Source: Zelopaecilomyces penicillatus
Taxonomy: Eukaryota; Ascomycota; Sordariomycetes; Hypocreales; Pseudodiploosporaceae
Length of the DNA stretch: 64,000 nt
Direction of reading: 5' to 3'
Assembly (NCBI GenBank): GCA_005765155.1
Contig: VCCP01000001.1
Location: forward strand, 930,001-994,000
Made by a program: the position numbers and the translations under genes. Position 1 is the first letter of the stretch, and each line of letters opens with the position of its first letter. The notes beneath the pieces are model-generated. The model saw nothing but the letters and a program-made list of their open reading frames with translations. It did no database searches and was not told where the DNA came from. This document shows positions 22,556 through 34,914 of this stretch, in pieces.

Positions 22556-23650
22556 CTACTGAAACACCTTGTCAAACCCAACCAAGGTAAACCTATACCT
22601 CACCTCATTCCTCTTCACCCTCTCCACCGCCTCCTTGCACCCCTTTTCCGAAAGCTCAATCTCCTCCACCCACGGCCTGACCCCCTTCTCCGCCGCCAAC
22701 TTCAACATCGCATCCATCTCCTGGTGGTTCCCCAGATGACTACCCGACAATTTCGGCGCATTCCCCGCAAACGCACCCACAGAGATCGGTTGCAGCGGCT
22801 TATCCGGGATGCCCACCAGGTGGAACTCGCCGCCGGGCTTCATGAGTGATAGATAGGTGGGGATGTCGAGCTGGTCGGTGGCGTCGGCGCAGTTGAGGAT
22901 GAAGTCGAACTTGAACTTCCAAGGGTCTGCCCAGGATTTATCGTCAGAGTTTGTGAGGATGACGGCTTTGGCGCCGAGTTTTTTGCAGTCGGAGGCTTTG
23001 TCGGGCGAGTGGCTCAGCGCGTAGACTTCGGCGCCGAGAGCAACGGCCCATTGGACGCCCAGGTGGCCTAACCCTCCGATGCCGAGCACGCCGACCCGTT
23101 TCCCGGGCCCGACGCCGGCCCTCACCAGCGGCGAATACGTCGTGAGACCGGCACACAACAACGGCGCTGCCGCACTCGTCTCCAACTCATCTGGAATCTT
23201 AAACGTAAAATACTCATGCGCCCTAATATGCGACGCAAACCCTCCATGCGCTACTCCTCCACCCTCCGCTGTCTTTGGATACTCCGCATTATACGTATCC
23301 ACCAGCTGCGGACAGTAATTCTCGTTCTTATCCTTGCACAGATCGCACTCTAGACACGCCCAGACCTGCGCGCCGACACCAACACGGTCACCTTGCTTGA
23401 TGTTTTTCACGTGGCGGCCAACTTTGATGGCTTTGCCGACGACTTCGTGCCCAACGCAGAGCGGGCCATTGAACTCGCCCCAGCCGCCTGTCACGGTGTG
23501 CACATCGGAGCCGCAGACGCCGCAGGCTTCGATGAGTACGTCAATGTCGTGGTCGCCAAAGGGTTTAGGTGTAATTTCGGATTTATGGAATTGGTTCCAT
23601 GTGGAGGGGCTGTCGACGCAGAAGCCGGTGAAGGTATCTGGGTAACCCAT
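22556..23650 (-). CDS. Zinc-dependent alcohol dehydrogenase, cinnamyl-alcohol-dehydrogenase/ADH6-like
   Basis: Cytosolic MDR-family oxidoreductase, 364 aa, single exon; relatives use NADPH to reduce broad aldehydes. GVCGSD supplies catalytic zinc ligand Cys46, GHE supplies His68 and Glu69, and PLLCAGLTTY gives Cys166. Structural zinc ligands are Cys99, 102, 105 and 113. The Rossmann motif GIGGLG (190-195) is followed by SHSPDK, where a Ser/Lys pattern fits NADP(H) preference. The start at 23650 is the ATG giving the family's normal N-terminus. The frame is open upstream to 23785, but that part is AT-rich and not family-like. Physiological substrate unknown. Confidence 0.93.
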   Translation of the reverse strand: MGYPDTFTGFCVDSPSTWNQFHKSEITPKPFGDHDIDVLIEACGVCGSDVHTVTGGWGEFNGPLCVGHEVVGKAIKVGRHVKNIKQGDRVGVGAQVWACLECDLCKDKNENYCPQLVDTYNAEYPKTAEGGGVAHGGFASHIRAHEYFTFKIPDELETSAAAPLLCAGLTTYSPLVRAGVGPGKRVGVLGIGGLGHLGVQWAVALGAEVYALSHSPDKASDCKKLGAKAVILTNSDDKSWADPWKFKFDFILNCADATDQLDIPTYLSLMKPGGEFHLVGIPDKPLQPISVGAFAGNAPKLSGSHLGNHQEMDAMLKLAAEKGVRPWVEEIELSEKGCKEAVERVKRNEVRYRFTLVGFDKVFQ

Positions 23651-25413
23651 GTTGTTGAGCCGTATAAAACGAAGGTATTTTGAAATGGGGTTATATTTTA
23701 TCAAGTTATTATGAAAATTGTTTTCATTTAATAAGAACTGAAACTTTTTGACATAAGCATACAGAAAGAGTTTTTTCATTCCCATGCTGGTGCTTTCTTA
23801 TATACAACATCCATTCTCCATCACCTCGCCCATTCCCACATTCATGACGTCTACGATGTCAAACATAAAAACCCGCCGCAGCATCCGCAACGAACCTCTC
23901 ATCATGACGGCTCAATGCATAATCTTTTTTTTTCAATGATTAAAAAAAAAATATCAGAATACTTAAAAAGTTGGAGGTGGAGCACAGTTCTCCCGCGATC
24001 CATGACGTCAAAAGCCAGTCACCATGTCATAATCGATACCTGGTAAATACGTAGCGATGCAACGCAAAGGATGGGTTTCCAGTCCGGAAACATTCATATC
24101 CGACATATTATCTGACTACTAAACTCTTAGAAGGCATAATAACTGGAGAGTTATTCTCGATACATGGAAGGGTGATGCTGAAAGATCTACATGACGACAG
24201 TAGGACTATGACACAGATAATTCAACGCCTATACGCTCTACAGGCTCTACATCAGACATCCTATTCCATCCAGCTTACTCTACTACTTTCACTGCCGCGC
24301 CGAGCCCGTTCCCTCTATAAACCTTTTCCCCGTCCGTAGTGGGGATCTGCCGAGCGTCCCGTCCCGTCTACGCGCGGATGCCCGATCCCGTAGACTTAGA
24401 TACCCCCAGACTGTATCTCTTGTTACATGTACAATATATTAGTAGACATACTATTTCAACAGTACAAATGGAGCCATTCTACATATGATATGAAAATTTC
24501 GGTGGGCAGGTATCACTCTGTACGGGTTCATATGAATTACTTACATGAAGTAATATCTTCCCCACCACCTCACTCAGTCATTGCTCTCACATCACATATA
24601 CGCCATTGTTCAGAATAGAGATGTATCAATTGCTGCCGACTTCAAGTCACACATAAAAAAACCCAGCGTCTTTGTAAAAAAAAAAAAAAACACGTTTGCT
24701 ACCGCCCCCTTTCCTCAAAACGCCGAATAACCCCCCCCCTCTCCAGACATCAAACAAAGAAAAATTTCTCAAAGAAGAAAGAAAAAGTGATCCACTGAGG
24801 ACCACCTGCCGTCATGGCTTCGACAAGGGGTAACAATGTAAAAAATAAACCCATATACCTTTACCTCATCTCAAAAAAGGTATGGCGAGGGCCCCCCTTG
24901 TCATTGATATACCAAAACCACTGTGTAGTGCTTGGATATCTGTAAAGAAGAAAAAGAAAAAAAGCGAATGTCCTGTCTGATCCCCATCCCTAAATTACAC
25001 ATTTGTGGTATCATATCCGCCAGGGTTTGCGTCCACACCAGAAAGTAAAAAAAAGAAAAAAAGCACACTTGGAACCCAAAAGGGACATCAGAAAAAAGGG
25101 AGTACCGCAAAACAAACAAACAAATATTCTCAGGACCGAGTCATCAGTCACCAAGAACGTGCACGCTGTTGCCCCTTTATACACCACAGCAGCAGCAGCA
25201 GCAGCAGTGAGAACCGCACGGGAACCCTCTCTCGCCGCTCTAATTTTCTCCTTTCCAGGGAGTATTCTTTTTTTTTTTTTTTTGAAAATGACTCCCGACC
25301 CAAACCCCCCCTTTTTAGGCACCCAGTATTACTCTAAGAGATAGGAAAGCCTTCCGACCATTAAAATCCCTTTGGTAATGAGCGCCCATTGTTTTCCCTT
25401 TGGTGTAAGTCGT
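23651..25413. other. Intergenic with homopolymer runs
   Basis: Separates the alcohol dehydrogenase promoter from the 3' end of the ccg-8-like gene. It contains several poly-A/poly-T runs (near 23945, 24677 and 25270) and a CAG repeat. No coding frame is supported. Confidence 0.55.
25187..25207. repeat. (CAG)7 trinucleotide repeat
   Basis: Seven exact CAG copies in the presumed 3' flank of the ccg-8-like gene. Confidence 0.95.
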
Positions 25414-27481
25414 CTAACCCATTTTGATGTCGCCGCTCGGCTGCATTGGCGGTGGCGCCATAGGCTCTTCGTCGTCCTTTTCTTGTCTTCTCCTCTTGCC
25501 CATTCTCTCACACCACTGCTCAGCGCTCACAATAGTCCCATCAAGGACTCCAGTAACCTGTGTCACCATGTCGAGACCCTCTTTGGCCAGAACAAGCACC
25601 TTCTGTGCGCCTTCGCGGAGGGCGGAATCGCTATCCTTGCCACCAGCTTCATCCGAGTTGTCAGACATGGTAGCAACGTGGAAACGCTGGGGAAGGCTCG
25701 TCAGGTGACGGCGAACCAATATCCTGGCGTTTTCTGGGAGGGCGCCGCCAGCGTATTTCGATACGTTGTTGATGACATCTTGAAGAGTCTTCAGAACATC
25801 ACCTTTGAGACTGTTGATCCGAGCAGCAATTTCTGTCCGAGATTGCTGCGGTGTCTTTTCGCGTTGCTGTTGTCCATCCACAGCCATATTCTCTGCCGCG
25901 GCAGCCTCGTAAGACTCTGCCCTCTCGTACTCCTCCAGAGCCGTCTTCAGGTTGACAATCACCCGGCCCATATGGCCATTTGTCCAGCGCAGCCAGCGCA
26001 GGCAATACTTTAAGCTTCGCAAGCTCTCAGCGCTCATAGCGACACTCAGGCCTGATGTTGACATGATGAGACGCGACTGCCATGCCGCATTATTTGTAGG
26101 TTTGGGGGTAGTGGCGGTTTCGGTATATGCAGGAGAGCGTTGGTCGTCGTAGGCTGGTAATGATTCTACCGTACTGGCCGAAGAGAGACGGCGAGGACTC
26201 CTCGAGGCAGCTAGATAAGATTCGTCCAAGTCAAGATATGGATTCCCACTGCTTTCACCGACCTTGCGCCGCTTCTTGGAAGTGCCTGCCGCATCGGGAT
26301 CTGAAGTCGGCGCAGGGTGACGCCGACCAGCCCCAAGAAACCATCTTACACCTCCTTCGACACCTGTGACCCGTCCGACTGAGTTGACGGTATTGGCGAT
26401 GGGCGTTAGATAACCCTCGACGTATTCAGCACCCGACTTGAATCGCGGGGAGAAATTCTTGACGCCCCCGTAGGCTGAGCTGGCACCACCAATTGTTGAC
26501 GTAACAAAAGGATGGGCTGTTGTGAGAAGTGATAAAAGAGGTTCGGCTTGTGGCGGTGGTTGTGACTTGAGAGGATTGTTCTTCTGGTAGGCAGGAGCGG
26601 GCGGGCTCATGGGGGGGAGGGAGGCTGTGTCGGGAGGGGACGAGACGAAGTCTGGAGACACACAAAGATGATTGTCAGCAAGAATTGTCATGGCGGGGGC
26701 AAAGCCGAAAGGATATTTCGTCGTCTGTATATTTCATGCACAACGTAGATTTGGCCATCTGGTTGTCGTCGTCGTCGTCATTGCCGTGTTTCTAAAACTC
26801 ACCTGCTCTGAGATCTCCAAGGGCCTCGGCGGCCAAGCGCACGTCGGGATCGTCCAGCGTCAGACTGGTTGGTGTGCCTTCGTAAACCCTCTCTGGCGAC
26901 GGCGCGCTGGTGACGCTGCCGCTCCCATCAAAATCCATCGTTGTCGCCGGACTGTCGGGCGGATGGGGCAGCGTCTGTCGGTAGGCGGTTGAGGGCGAGG
27001 GCGATGCATTGAAGGCCGGCGGCGGCCAATGTGGTGGCGGGAGCGACGAGGGATGCTCCGGGGCCATTCCACCGCGCATGGCGAAGTCGCCGGTGATTGT
27101 GCTCAGCGACGGGAGCATCTTGTCGTCGTGGTCATGATGCGCCAGCGGAGGCAGTCTCGTGGGCAGCGTGTCGTGCGCGGCAGCAGTAGACGCAGCCGGC
27201 GGAGGAAGCGGAGGAGGGTTCGAGTATTGGTGCATGGGCGACGACGATGAGGGGGGATGGGGCAAAGTTAAGGATGAGGCCGACGGCGACGACAGCGACG
27301 ACGACTGAGGTTGCTGGAAATGCTGGGACTGGTGGGAGGGCCTGCGAGGAAAACCCAGAGGCAGCGGCAGTGGAAGTGGCAGCGGAGGCGGCGGCGTTCC
27401 GAGGGTGTGGGAAGCAGCAGTACCGTGGCCGGAGAGGCTTCTGCGATGGCTCGCGGGTGCGAGCATGTGATTGCGATCCAT
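25414..27481 (-). CDS. ccg-8: Opi1-domain transcriptional regulator (CCG-8-like)
   Basis: Predicted 638-aa regulator of the Opi1 family. Yeast Opi1 represses phospholipid-synthesis genes; the Neurospora relative is clock-controlled protein 8. Exons are 27481-26803 and 26651-25414 (minus strand); the 151-nt intron has donor GTGAGT and acceptor CTCCAG, and the split codon gives Asp. Exon 1 is a disordered Pro/Ser/His-rich region ending in LDDPDVRLAAEALGDLR, a conserved entry to the Opi1 domain. Exon 2 carries the domain core: a TSTIGGASSAYGGVKNFS stretch, a VEGYLTPIANTVNSVGRVTG helix, a nuclear-localisation-like KKRRK, and WQSRLIMSTSGLSVAMS, then LRWLRWTNGHMGRVI. A helical tail ends in RRRQEKDDEEP. 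The mRNA leader has a (CAC)13 tract ten bases before the ATG. Confidence 0.9.
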
Positions 27482-27490
27482 GATACTTGT

Positions 27491-27529
27491 GGTGGTGGTG
27501 GTGGTGGTGGTGGTGGTGGTGGTGGTGGT
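27491..27529. repeat. (GGT)13 trinucleotide repeat in the ccg-8 leader
   Basis: Thirteen exact GGT copies. On the minus-strand mRNA this is (ACC)13 ending about ten bases upstream of the ccg-8 start codon. Confidence 0.95.
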
Positions 27530-30500
27530 TGTGGTGCACTCACTACTCACCACGCACCAATCCAGCAGTGGGTGGTGGGAGGTATTTAGTGGGAGGCGAC
27601 GCACTGTGGTGGGTGCTGGGAGGTATCGCTGTTAGTGGGTTTTTGGCGGTGGTGGTGGGCTGGGTGGGTTGGTTAGGTTCAGTGGACCTGGAACCTGGAT
27701 ATTATTATGGATGAGTTGATGGATCCCCCTGGATGCGCTTCACCAGGAAGAAAGAATAATAAAAATAACACTGGCGCCGGCCTCGGGATGCTGCGATTGC
27801 AACTGTTATTTGCACACTGCTATTGCTTTCTCGGTTGGATGATGATGTATCACCCAATGCCGCCGTCCTTACAGAGCCCCAAGCCTCGGCGATAAGTGCG
27901 GCGCCCCCCGTGCTGCCGTCGCTGTTCACGACCGTGGTTGCTGGCCGCCCAGAGAACCCTTTTAGTTAGTGACGTGCCGAGCCTGTGATTGAAAACGCAG
28001 CTCGAGTCAGCGCATCCTCGGGACGTCATCCAGCGACGAGGGTTCCAGCGCAGAGGGAAGATTTGCTGGGCAAAACGTCTTCTTCTGCTTCTTCTTCTTC
28101 TTATCTCTCGCCCGTTTTCGTCGTGGGTCGTCTGTCTCAGGAAGAGGTGGTTTTTGGTTAGAATGAATTGCCAGGAGCAGGCAGAAGGGAATCCCACTGT
28201 CAATCTAGCTTCTGGTCTCTCGTTGTATTACCGAAGCAGCTGTAACTTGATGCCGAGGGCTGTACTGTAAGCCAGGTAGGTCATGAGAGACTAGAATGGG
28301 GCGGCGACGCAATATCTGGGGTCTGCTAATGCATCAACAGCCATCCTCCAGTCTCCTCTATTAATAAACCCACATGTCACCCTTTGTTATTAGGTAGGTA
28401 CCTGCCTGTAGGGAATCAAAGTCCCGTCATGTTCTACCGCTGCTGCTGTTGCTGCTTCTGATGCTGCCGCTGCCGCTGCCGCCGCCGCCCCATGTCTCTC
28501 CTGTCCGAGATCCGCTGTACATAACACAATGTCTTTCCATTCTTTTGTTGGGGCAAAAACAAAAAAAGGGCCCCCAAGCTGGGTGCAGAGTGTGGTAAAC
28601 TTACGTACTCGGTGCCTCGATGCAGCACTAGACGGGGCGCCTAGTGGGTGGGCAGGCAGGCATCCAAGCAAATCCCGAGTTGATTAGGCGAGTGGTCAGG
28701 CGGGCCTTGTTTTGGCCTGTGAAAGCGAATCCTACAGTATATTAATCGGCGCTGCAGGGTCCGGGGAAAGGCGCTGGCTGGCTGTTGATTGATGATTGCT
28801 ACTGGAATGAGGTACCGTAACTTACACACACCCACTCACTCACTTTACAATGTTGGGGAGGGAGGGATTTGAAAGGCGGGATTCATTCAGGTTTCCGACT
28901 CGCTGATCGCGACCCAAGTGCCTGGACCCCATCCCTCCCCTCCCCCTCCTATCCAAACCCCTAATTGCAATTGTAACTGTGATTGTGACGGGCTATCCAA
29001 TGTCGCCATTCATGCCCGGTTTGGTACTTCATCAGTATCTTTTGCATCTTCCCCCGGCTGGCTTGCTTGTTCTATATTATTTTTTCTCGCGTGCAGATGG
29101 CTGATCATGATGCTGAAACCACGTCATTGCGTTACCCCCCCACCCAACCATGCAGCTTTGCGTTGGTCCTGTATGTACCTACGCAAAGTCACGATGGCTA
29201 CCTACTTTCGCATCGATATCCAGAACAAACACACACAACCATAAACACATTAAAGCAAACATGCTGCCCTTATTAGATCAAGCCTACTGCCGGACTGGTG
29301 TGCACATCCGTCCCCGGACACACAAGGAAGTGTCCAAACAGATAACGAGGAGACATCGCGCCTTTCAGCACGTGCCAAGAGAGAGACACAGAGAAGAGGC
29401 CCCAACGGCAATCACATGCGATCAGCACCGATATTACGGGGAAAGGCTCTTTCGCGAAGAACCCCCCACTGAGACGAACTAACTAGATGGGGGGAGTGGT
29501 CTGTCTGTCTTGTCTGTCTCTCTCTCATGTGCTTGGCCTGTGCTTCCTCTCACAGAAACCATCAACGTCGCTGAACACGGTTGCACCCGCCATCAATTTG
29601 TTTGCTAGTTGCTCCAAACCGCATAAAGCATAAATAATAGGTTTTTCTTTCTTTTTCCCTGGCCACCCCCCATCCTATCTGGCTAAGGTGAATTCCGGCA
29701 AAACGCACAATATATAGAAAAGAGGGGGGGCCCCCACCCCTCTGGCTTAACCTACAACACATTATGAAAGAAAGAAAGAAAAAATGGAGTGCGACAGAAT
29801 AAGCAGCGCCCAATAAGAGGACAAGGTGCTCACATGATTCCCCCTTTCAGGTTTTTTTCTGTTGAGGTGGAAAAGGAAAACGCGACCACGTTTGCATAAG
29901 CACATGTACGTTGCGGTATGTACAAGGTGCAGAATCATGGCTGGATACATCCTAGGCGAAAAACACGCCGTCTTCTCGCATGGCAGGCGGCCTTGCGGGT
30001 TTTGGAACATGCATCGAGTTTCCTCTGGGGATTCTCATGGCTCCCCTTCCTATCTACCGGTATCTGGGGGACGTGCTGATAAAACAACGGAACGGAATCG
30101 TAATCACACCATTTCCGCAAATCCCATCTAGGACTTGTAACGGTACCTTATCTTGGGGCAATCATCCACCGCCGAGGCTGGCTGGCTCACGGTGATGCCG
30201 GACCGCACATTGGATGACCCCCGAGAATTTAACCCGCTTCCTTCTTTTTTTTTTTTTTTTGCTCTCCATCCCACACGCGCCCCGAATGTATTGTTCAATA
30301 ACAGAACGTTAGTAATACCCAATCGGTTTTTCGTGTTCATTCCCGCATTGAGAAAATAGCCTCGGGACAAAAAAGAGAAAAACACTATTCTTCGCCCTGG
30401 TAATTAATTATTAGAGCCAACCCGCTCGGGCTGGGTTTGTCCTGCGCAGCGCCACTATTATTTTCAAAAGACTTTTCATCCAACGTCCGTGAGTTTGGGA

Positions 30501-32300
30501 TACTTGCCAAGCCGGACTGCGCATATCGGAGTCCCTTGGAAGCACAAAAGTCCGGCAATGGAACGGAATGTCATCGTTCAATTGCCATTCCCTAGAATGC
30601 TAGGTTGGATCTGGCAACTATTAATTTACAATTAAACGCTACTGATGATAACGCTTTCCGTGAGCCTTCTAATGCCAAGGGCTGACTGTGCGCAAACCCC
30701 AGGACAAGGCATAATACTAGGTCCAGACCATTTCCTTGTGAGAGAAGTCTGACATGCTTTGTTCAGGTACGGCGCATCATGGCGTAGATGCCATGATCAG
30801 CTGTCAAGAACAGAAACACGGATAGAGCGGCCCCAGACGATCGCATCCCTTGATTGGGCGAAAGAATGATATCAGGGCTGGCTTTAGCCACCAGCGCCTC
30901 TCCCAACACGATTCAAAACCAAGAAACGAGTACTGGCTTTCCGTCACCCACCACCACCATCATGGCCGCATGTCGTGTGACCAGATGGGATGGATGGGAT
31001 AACATCCGAATCCCGAAAAAGCATGTGGCAAAACTCATCTTCGAAACCACACGATGGCATTGGCAGTGTGGGGAGAAAGAAAAGATACGTCCACGGGTAC
31101 GCGGAAGTGTTCACCCGGTTCACTCTACATGGGCATTCTAGTTCTCAACCAAACAGGCATCTGGCTGAAATGCTGACAATAATAATCAAGATTAAAAAAA
31201 AATGTGAGGCTCCTCTGACGCCGCCCTAGTCACTGGAAGGAGACGCGGGCAGCTCTTAAAGAGCCTTGAACATAATAAAACATCCTTCTTCTCCGCGCCA
31301 CCAAATCGCAAGTACATCCACGACTCCACGTTTGGTACGGCAGAATGCCAACCGAGGTGGGTTTGGAAGATGTGCTGCACTGTCTAACGGGCGCGTTGGG
31401 AAGAAGAAGAAGAAAACTAAATAAAGGCTCGGGAGTTGGAGGAAAGGTTTTCTTCATCGTAGGGTGGGCCTTTTCGTGCTGGATCACGTGCCTAGCGTCA
31501 TTTCAAGGCCCGTGATTTAGCCGGGTTTGTCCGTTACTTGAAGCCTCGATGTATCTCGAATATGCCCTCTAGCATATGTCGACGGGTTACGATGCGAGAG
31601 AATCTGCAATAGCCTTGAATCTGTAGATTTTAAACTCAGGCCAGTAACCTGTCATGTTATAGAGATAAAAAGCTCTTTTTGGTAAATCAGACAACCCACA
31701 CTCTAGTTTTCGTTGCACATGAAAGTTGGAACCCATCTCACAGTAAGAGAACCAAAACTTGCACCAATCCATCTTGAACTCTGTTCATCCAGAACAATTT
31801 ACATATCACTGTTTTTCACATATAATTACTTCATTCACAAATAGGAAACAATTATTTCTACTTATTTTCTATCCTTTAACACAAATCTACCACTTATGCT
31901 GATGCCTATGCCTTAGTCATCATTGCTAACCATTAGCTTCTGGTGCCTTGACTCTAGACAGCCAGCACAGGCAGCACTTTAGCACTAACCTACAGCGCCC
32001 AGTCCAGCCTGTAATTAGAAGCACCCAACTGCTGTCCATCCATCTATCAGTATTACTAGCCGCAATTTCGAGCTACGTATCCATCAGACAAGCTTTGGGT
32101 TTCGCGACAAGCAATGCCTACCTCAACCTCGCTCCCACGCCCCCACCATTCCCCGTGAGAGAGGAATAACCTCCACGACGTCCTCCTCCCAGACAAAGCT
32201 TCGGTGCATGCGACGCCTTCCTCTGAGATCTTCCTTCGACTCGCTTTCGGCTGGTGCGCCAAATCCAAATTTCTAAGGAGCTATAATACCAAACACACAA

Positions 32301-32319
32301 CACACACACACACACACAC
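32301..32319. repeat. (CA)n repeat in the apm1 leader
   Basis: About nine CA units some 75 bp upstream of the apm1 start codon. Confidence 0.9.
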
Positions 32320-32391
32320 CCCTTTCGATACCGCCCTCTCCCCGCCAGCGATCATCATCACCACCACCACCATCATCGTCGTTCCCTCGCA

Positions 32392-34025
32392 ATGGCGTCC
32401 GCAATCTTCTTCCTCGACCTCAAGGGCAAGGTATGTCTTCTTATCTAAATCCTGCATTGGACTATAGAATAAAAAAGGCAGCCGTTCCCCTACTAACCAC
32501 ATTGCAGACCCTACTTGCCCGCAACTACCGTGGCGACATCCCCATGTCCGCAGTCGAAAAGTTCCCAATCCTACTTTCCGAAGCCGAAGAAGAGTCCTCC
32601 GCCGTCCCGCCATGTTTCTCACACGAGGGCATCAACGTAAGCCTGCCTCCCAGCTATTCACACGAAAACATGGCAGATTACAACATCTAAATCAGCACAT
32701 ATGATACCATACCATTCCCGGGGACATTGATGATATAAAAGGACCAAGCATGTAGCATATTGGGCTGACACTGCAGGAAATAGTACCTCTACATCCGCCA
32801 CAATAACCTCTACCTCCTCGCTCTGACAAAGCGCAACACCAATGCTGCCGAGATCCTCCTCTTCCTGCACAAAATCGTCGAGGTCTTCACCGAGTACTTC
32901 AAAGCTCTCGAGGAGGAGTCCATCCGCGACAATTTCGTCATCATCTACGAGCTCCTCGATGAGATGATGGACTTTGGCTACCCCCAAACGACCGAGTCCA
33001 AGATTTTGCAGGAGTACATCACCCAGGAGTCACACAAGCTCGAGGTCCAGGCTCGCCCGCCCATCGCCGTCACCAACGCTGTGTCCTGGCGTTCCGAAGG
33101 CATCCGATACCGGAAGAACGAGGTCTTCCTTGACGTTGTTGAAAGCTTAAATTTGCTCGTCAGCTCCAACGGTAACGTCCTGAGGAGTGAGATTCTCGGT
33201 GCCATCAAGATGAAGTGCTATCTCAGCGGCATGCCTGAGCTGAGGTTGGGGCTCAACGACAAGGTCATGTTTGAGACCACGGGGCGGACAACACGAGGCA
33301 AGGCCATTGAGATGGAAGATGTCAAATTTCACCAGTGTGTCCGGTTATCACGCTTCGAAAACGACCGCACCATCTCCTTCATCCCCCCGGACGGCGAGTT
33401 CGAACTCATGTCATACCGTCTCAACACCCAAGTCAAGCCCCTAATCTGGGTTGAGTGTGTTGTCGAATCCCATTCCGGCTCCCGTATCGAGTACATGCTC
33501 AAGGCCAAGGCTCAGTTCAAGCGACGCAGCACGGCCAACAACGTCGAGATTGTGGTGCCCGTTCCTGACGACGCCGACTCTCCCCGTTTCAGGACCAACA
33601 TTGGTTCTGTCCACTACGCCCCGGAGCAGAGCGCTATTGTTTGGAAGATCAAGCAGTTTGGCGGCAACAAGGAATTTCTCATGCGCGCCGAGCTTGGCCT
33701 TCCTAGCGTTAGAGGCGATGATGAACACGGCGGCGGCATGACTGGCGGCTTTGGAGGCAGTATGGGTGGTGTTGGTGGCATGGGCAAGGGTGCCAAGCGG
33801 CCGATTCAGGTCAAGTTTGAGATTCCTTACTTCACGACGAGCGGTATTCAAGTGCGGTATCTCAAGATTACCGAGCCCAAGGTAAGAGCCATTCCGTGCC
33901 GCTTCTCTTACTTCATCCATTTTCCATACTAACGGGGTGTGTAGCTTCAATATCCTTCTCTTCCCTGGGTAAGGTACATCACACAGTCCGGCGATATCGC
34001 CGTTCGACTTCCAGATGCCGTCTGA
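32392..34025 (+). CDS. apm1: AP-1 clathrin adaptor complex subunit mu
   Basis: Medium subunit of the AP-1 adaptor, which selects Tyr-based cargo for clathrin vesicles at the trans-Golgi and endosomes. Predicted 448 aa from exons 32392-32430, 32508-32636, 32784-33881 and 33945-34025. Introns 1 and 3 have TACTAAC branch sites. The longin-like N-terminus (MASAIFFLDLKGK, then YLYIRHNNLYLLALTKRN) spans about residues 1-140. The mu homology domain starts near WRSEGIRYRKNEVFLDV and ends in LPWVRYITQSGD. A Gly/Met-rich insert of about 20 residues (371-392) lies within this domain. The signature of mu1 rather than mu2 is the absence of the mu2 phosphorylated linker and overall similarity to AP1M. Identification is firm. 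Confidence 0.96.
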
Positions 34026-34914
34026 AGCGCGCATTTCTAGAGTGAATGTAAAACTGCCAGCATCTTCCTATGGCTACTTGATAAGTGTGACCTGTCATTC
34101 CACGAGCCAAGATGGAGAGAAAGAAGAAGGACGATGAGAAAAACATCATTGCCAGACACTAGCAATTTAGTGAGCGAGGCAATCCAGCGCAAATTTTGTA
34201 ATGATTTACGGGGCCTGTAGAGTAAAGCGATCACAACCTGTCACAAAAAGGGTAGCATGGCATTTCATGAGGGAGAGACGGGGAGCTTTATAGGGAGGCG
34301 TGGAGTTTGGGGCTATAGGAAAATGGCCCAACGTGAAGAGAGCATAGAAAGCCATGCCAACCTAGCACTAGAATGATGAGGAATGGATGATATATCAGAT
34401 TCCACGAGATATACACGTTTTGCAGCTTCCCTTGTTCCGGAAAGGTGTCGTCGAGCGATGTTCATGATTTGAAACATTGTGGGAAAGGTGGTTGATTTCC
34501 AGCCTTACCCAGCTTCCTCATTGCTCCAGTATTGTCTGGAGAGGCTGGCCCCCTCATTTGTATACTGGAGGGAAACGCCTTTTGAACAGTCTGACATGTG
34601 TGAAACCACACGGGAAAGCAATAGACATCAAAGTCATAGTGAAAAAGCTCAAACGACAAGCAATGCGAATAAAAACTAATGCGAAACAAAAAGCGCATGG
34701 GGGTATTTTCCAAAATGAAACAACCGAGGTGACAAGCGAGAGAAGGTTAAACATGAGCCCAAACAGAAAAAAGGCACGAGCGATGGTGAGCGCAAACAGA
34801 CAATAGCCCGATTGAAGGGGAGGCAGAAAGGTACAGAGACCAAGGAAGGAGGTGTTGCTGTAAAGAGACACATGGCCATCCTGTTTGCAAGAACCAAAAA
34901 AAAAGGCGACAATA
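34026..34914. other. Intergenic, no gene seen
   Basis: 3' flank of apm1 and of the minus-strand gene that follows, so the two converge here. An apparent 155-codon minus-strand frame across 34554-35021 is hydrophobic from T-rich sequence and not convincing. Confidence 0.5.

Larger units (their letters stand above)
27482..32391. other. 4.9-kb divergent intergenic region between ccg-8 and apm1
   Basis: No protein-coding gene could be supported on either strand. It is unusually long beside neighbours of 0.3-1.5 kb. It contains the GGT repeat next to the ccg-8 start, a GCT/GCC-rich patch near 28435-28490, a GAAA run near 29764-29781, homopolymers, and a CA repeat before apm1. It probably holds long promoters and leaders; an unseen non-coding RNA is possible. 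Confidence 0.5.

Noticed and set aside
23651..23785. 45-residue N-terminal extension of the alcohol dehydrogenase
   Set aside because: AT-rich, Lys/Asn/Phe-dominated translation unlike the family; the normal N-terminus starts at 23650.
26792..27604. Longer ccg-8 N-terminus including a poly-threonine run
   Set aside because: The poly-Thr comes from the triplet repeat in the leader; the ATG at 27481 is a better start.
33441..34034. 197-codon frame antisense to apm1
   Set aside because: Mirror of a strongly conserved coding exon; codon-bias shadow.
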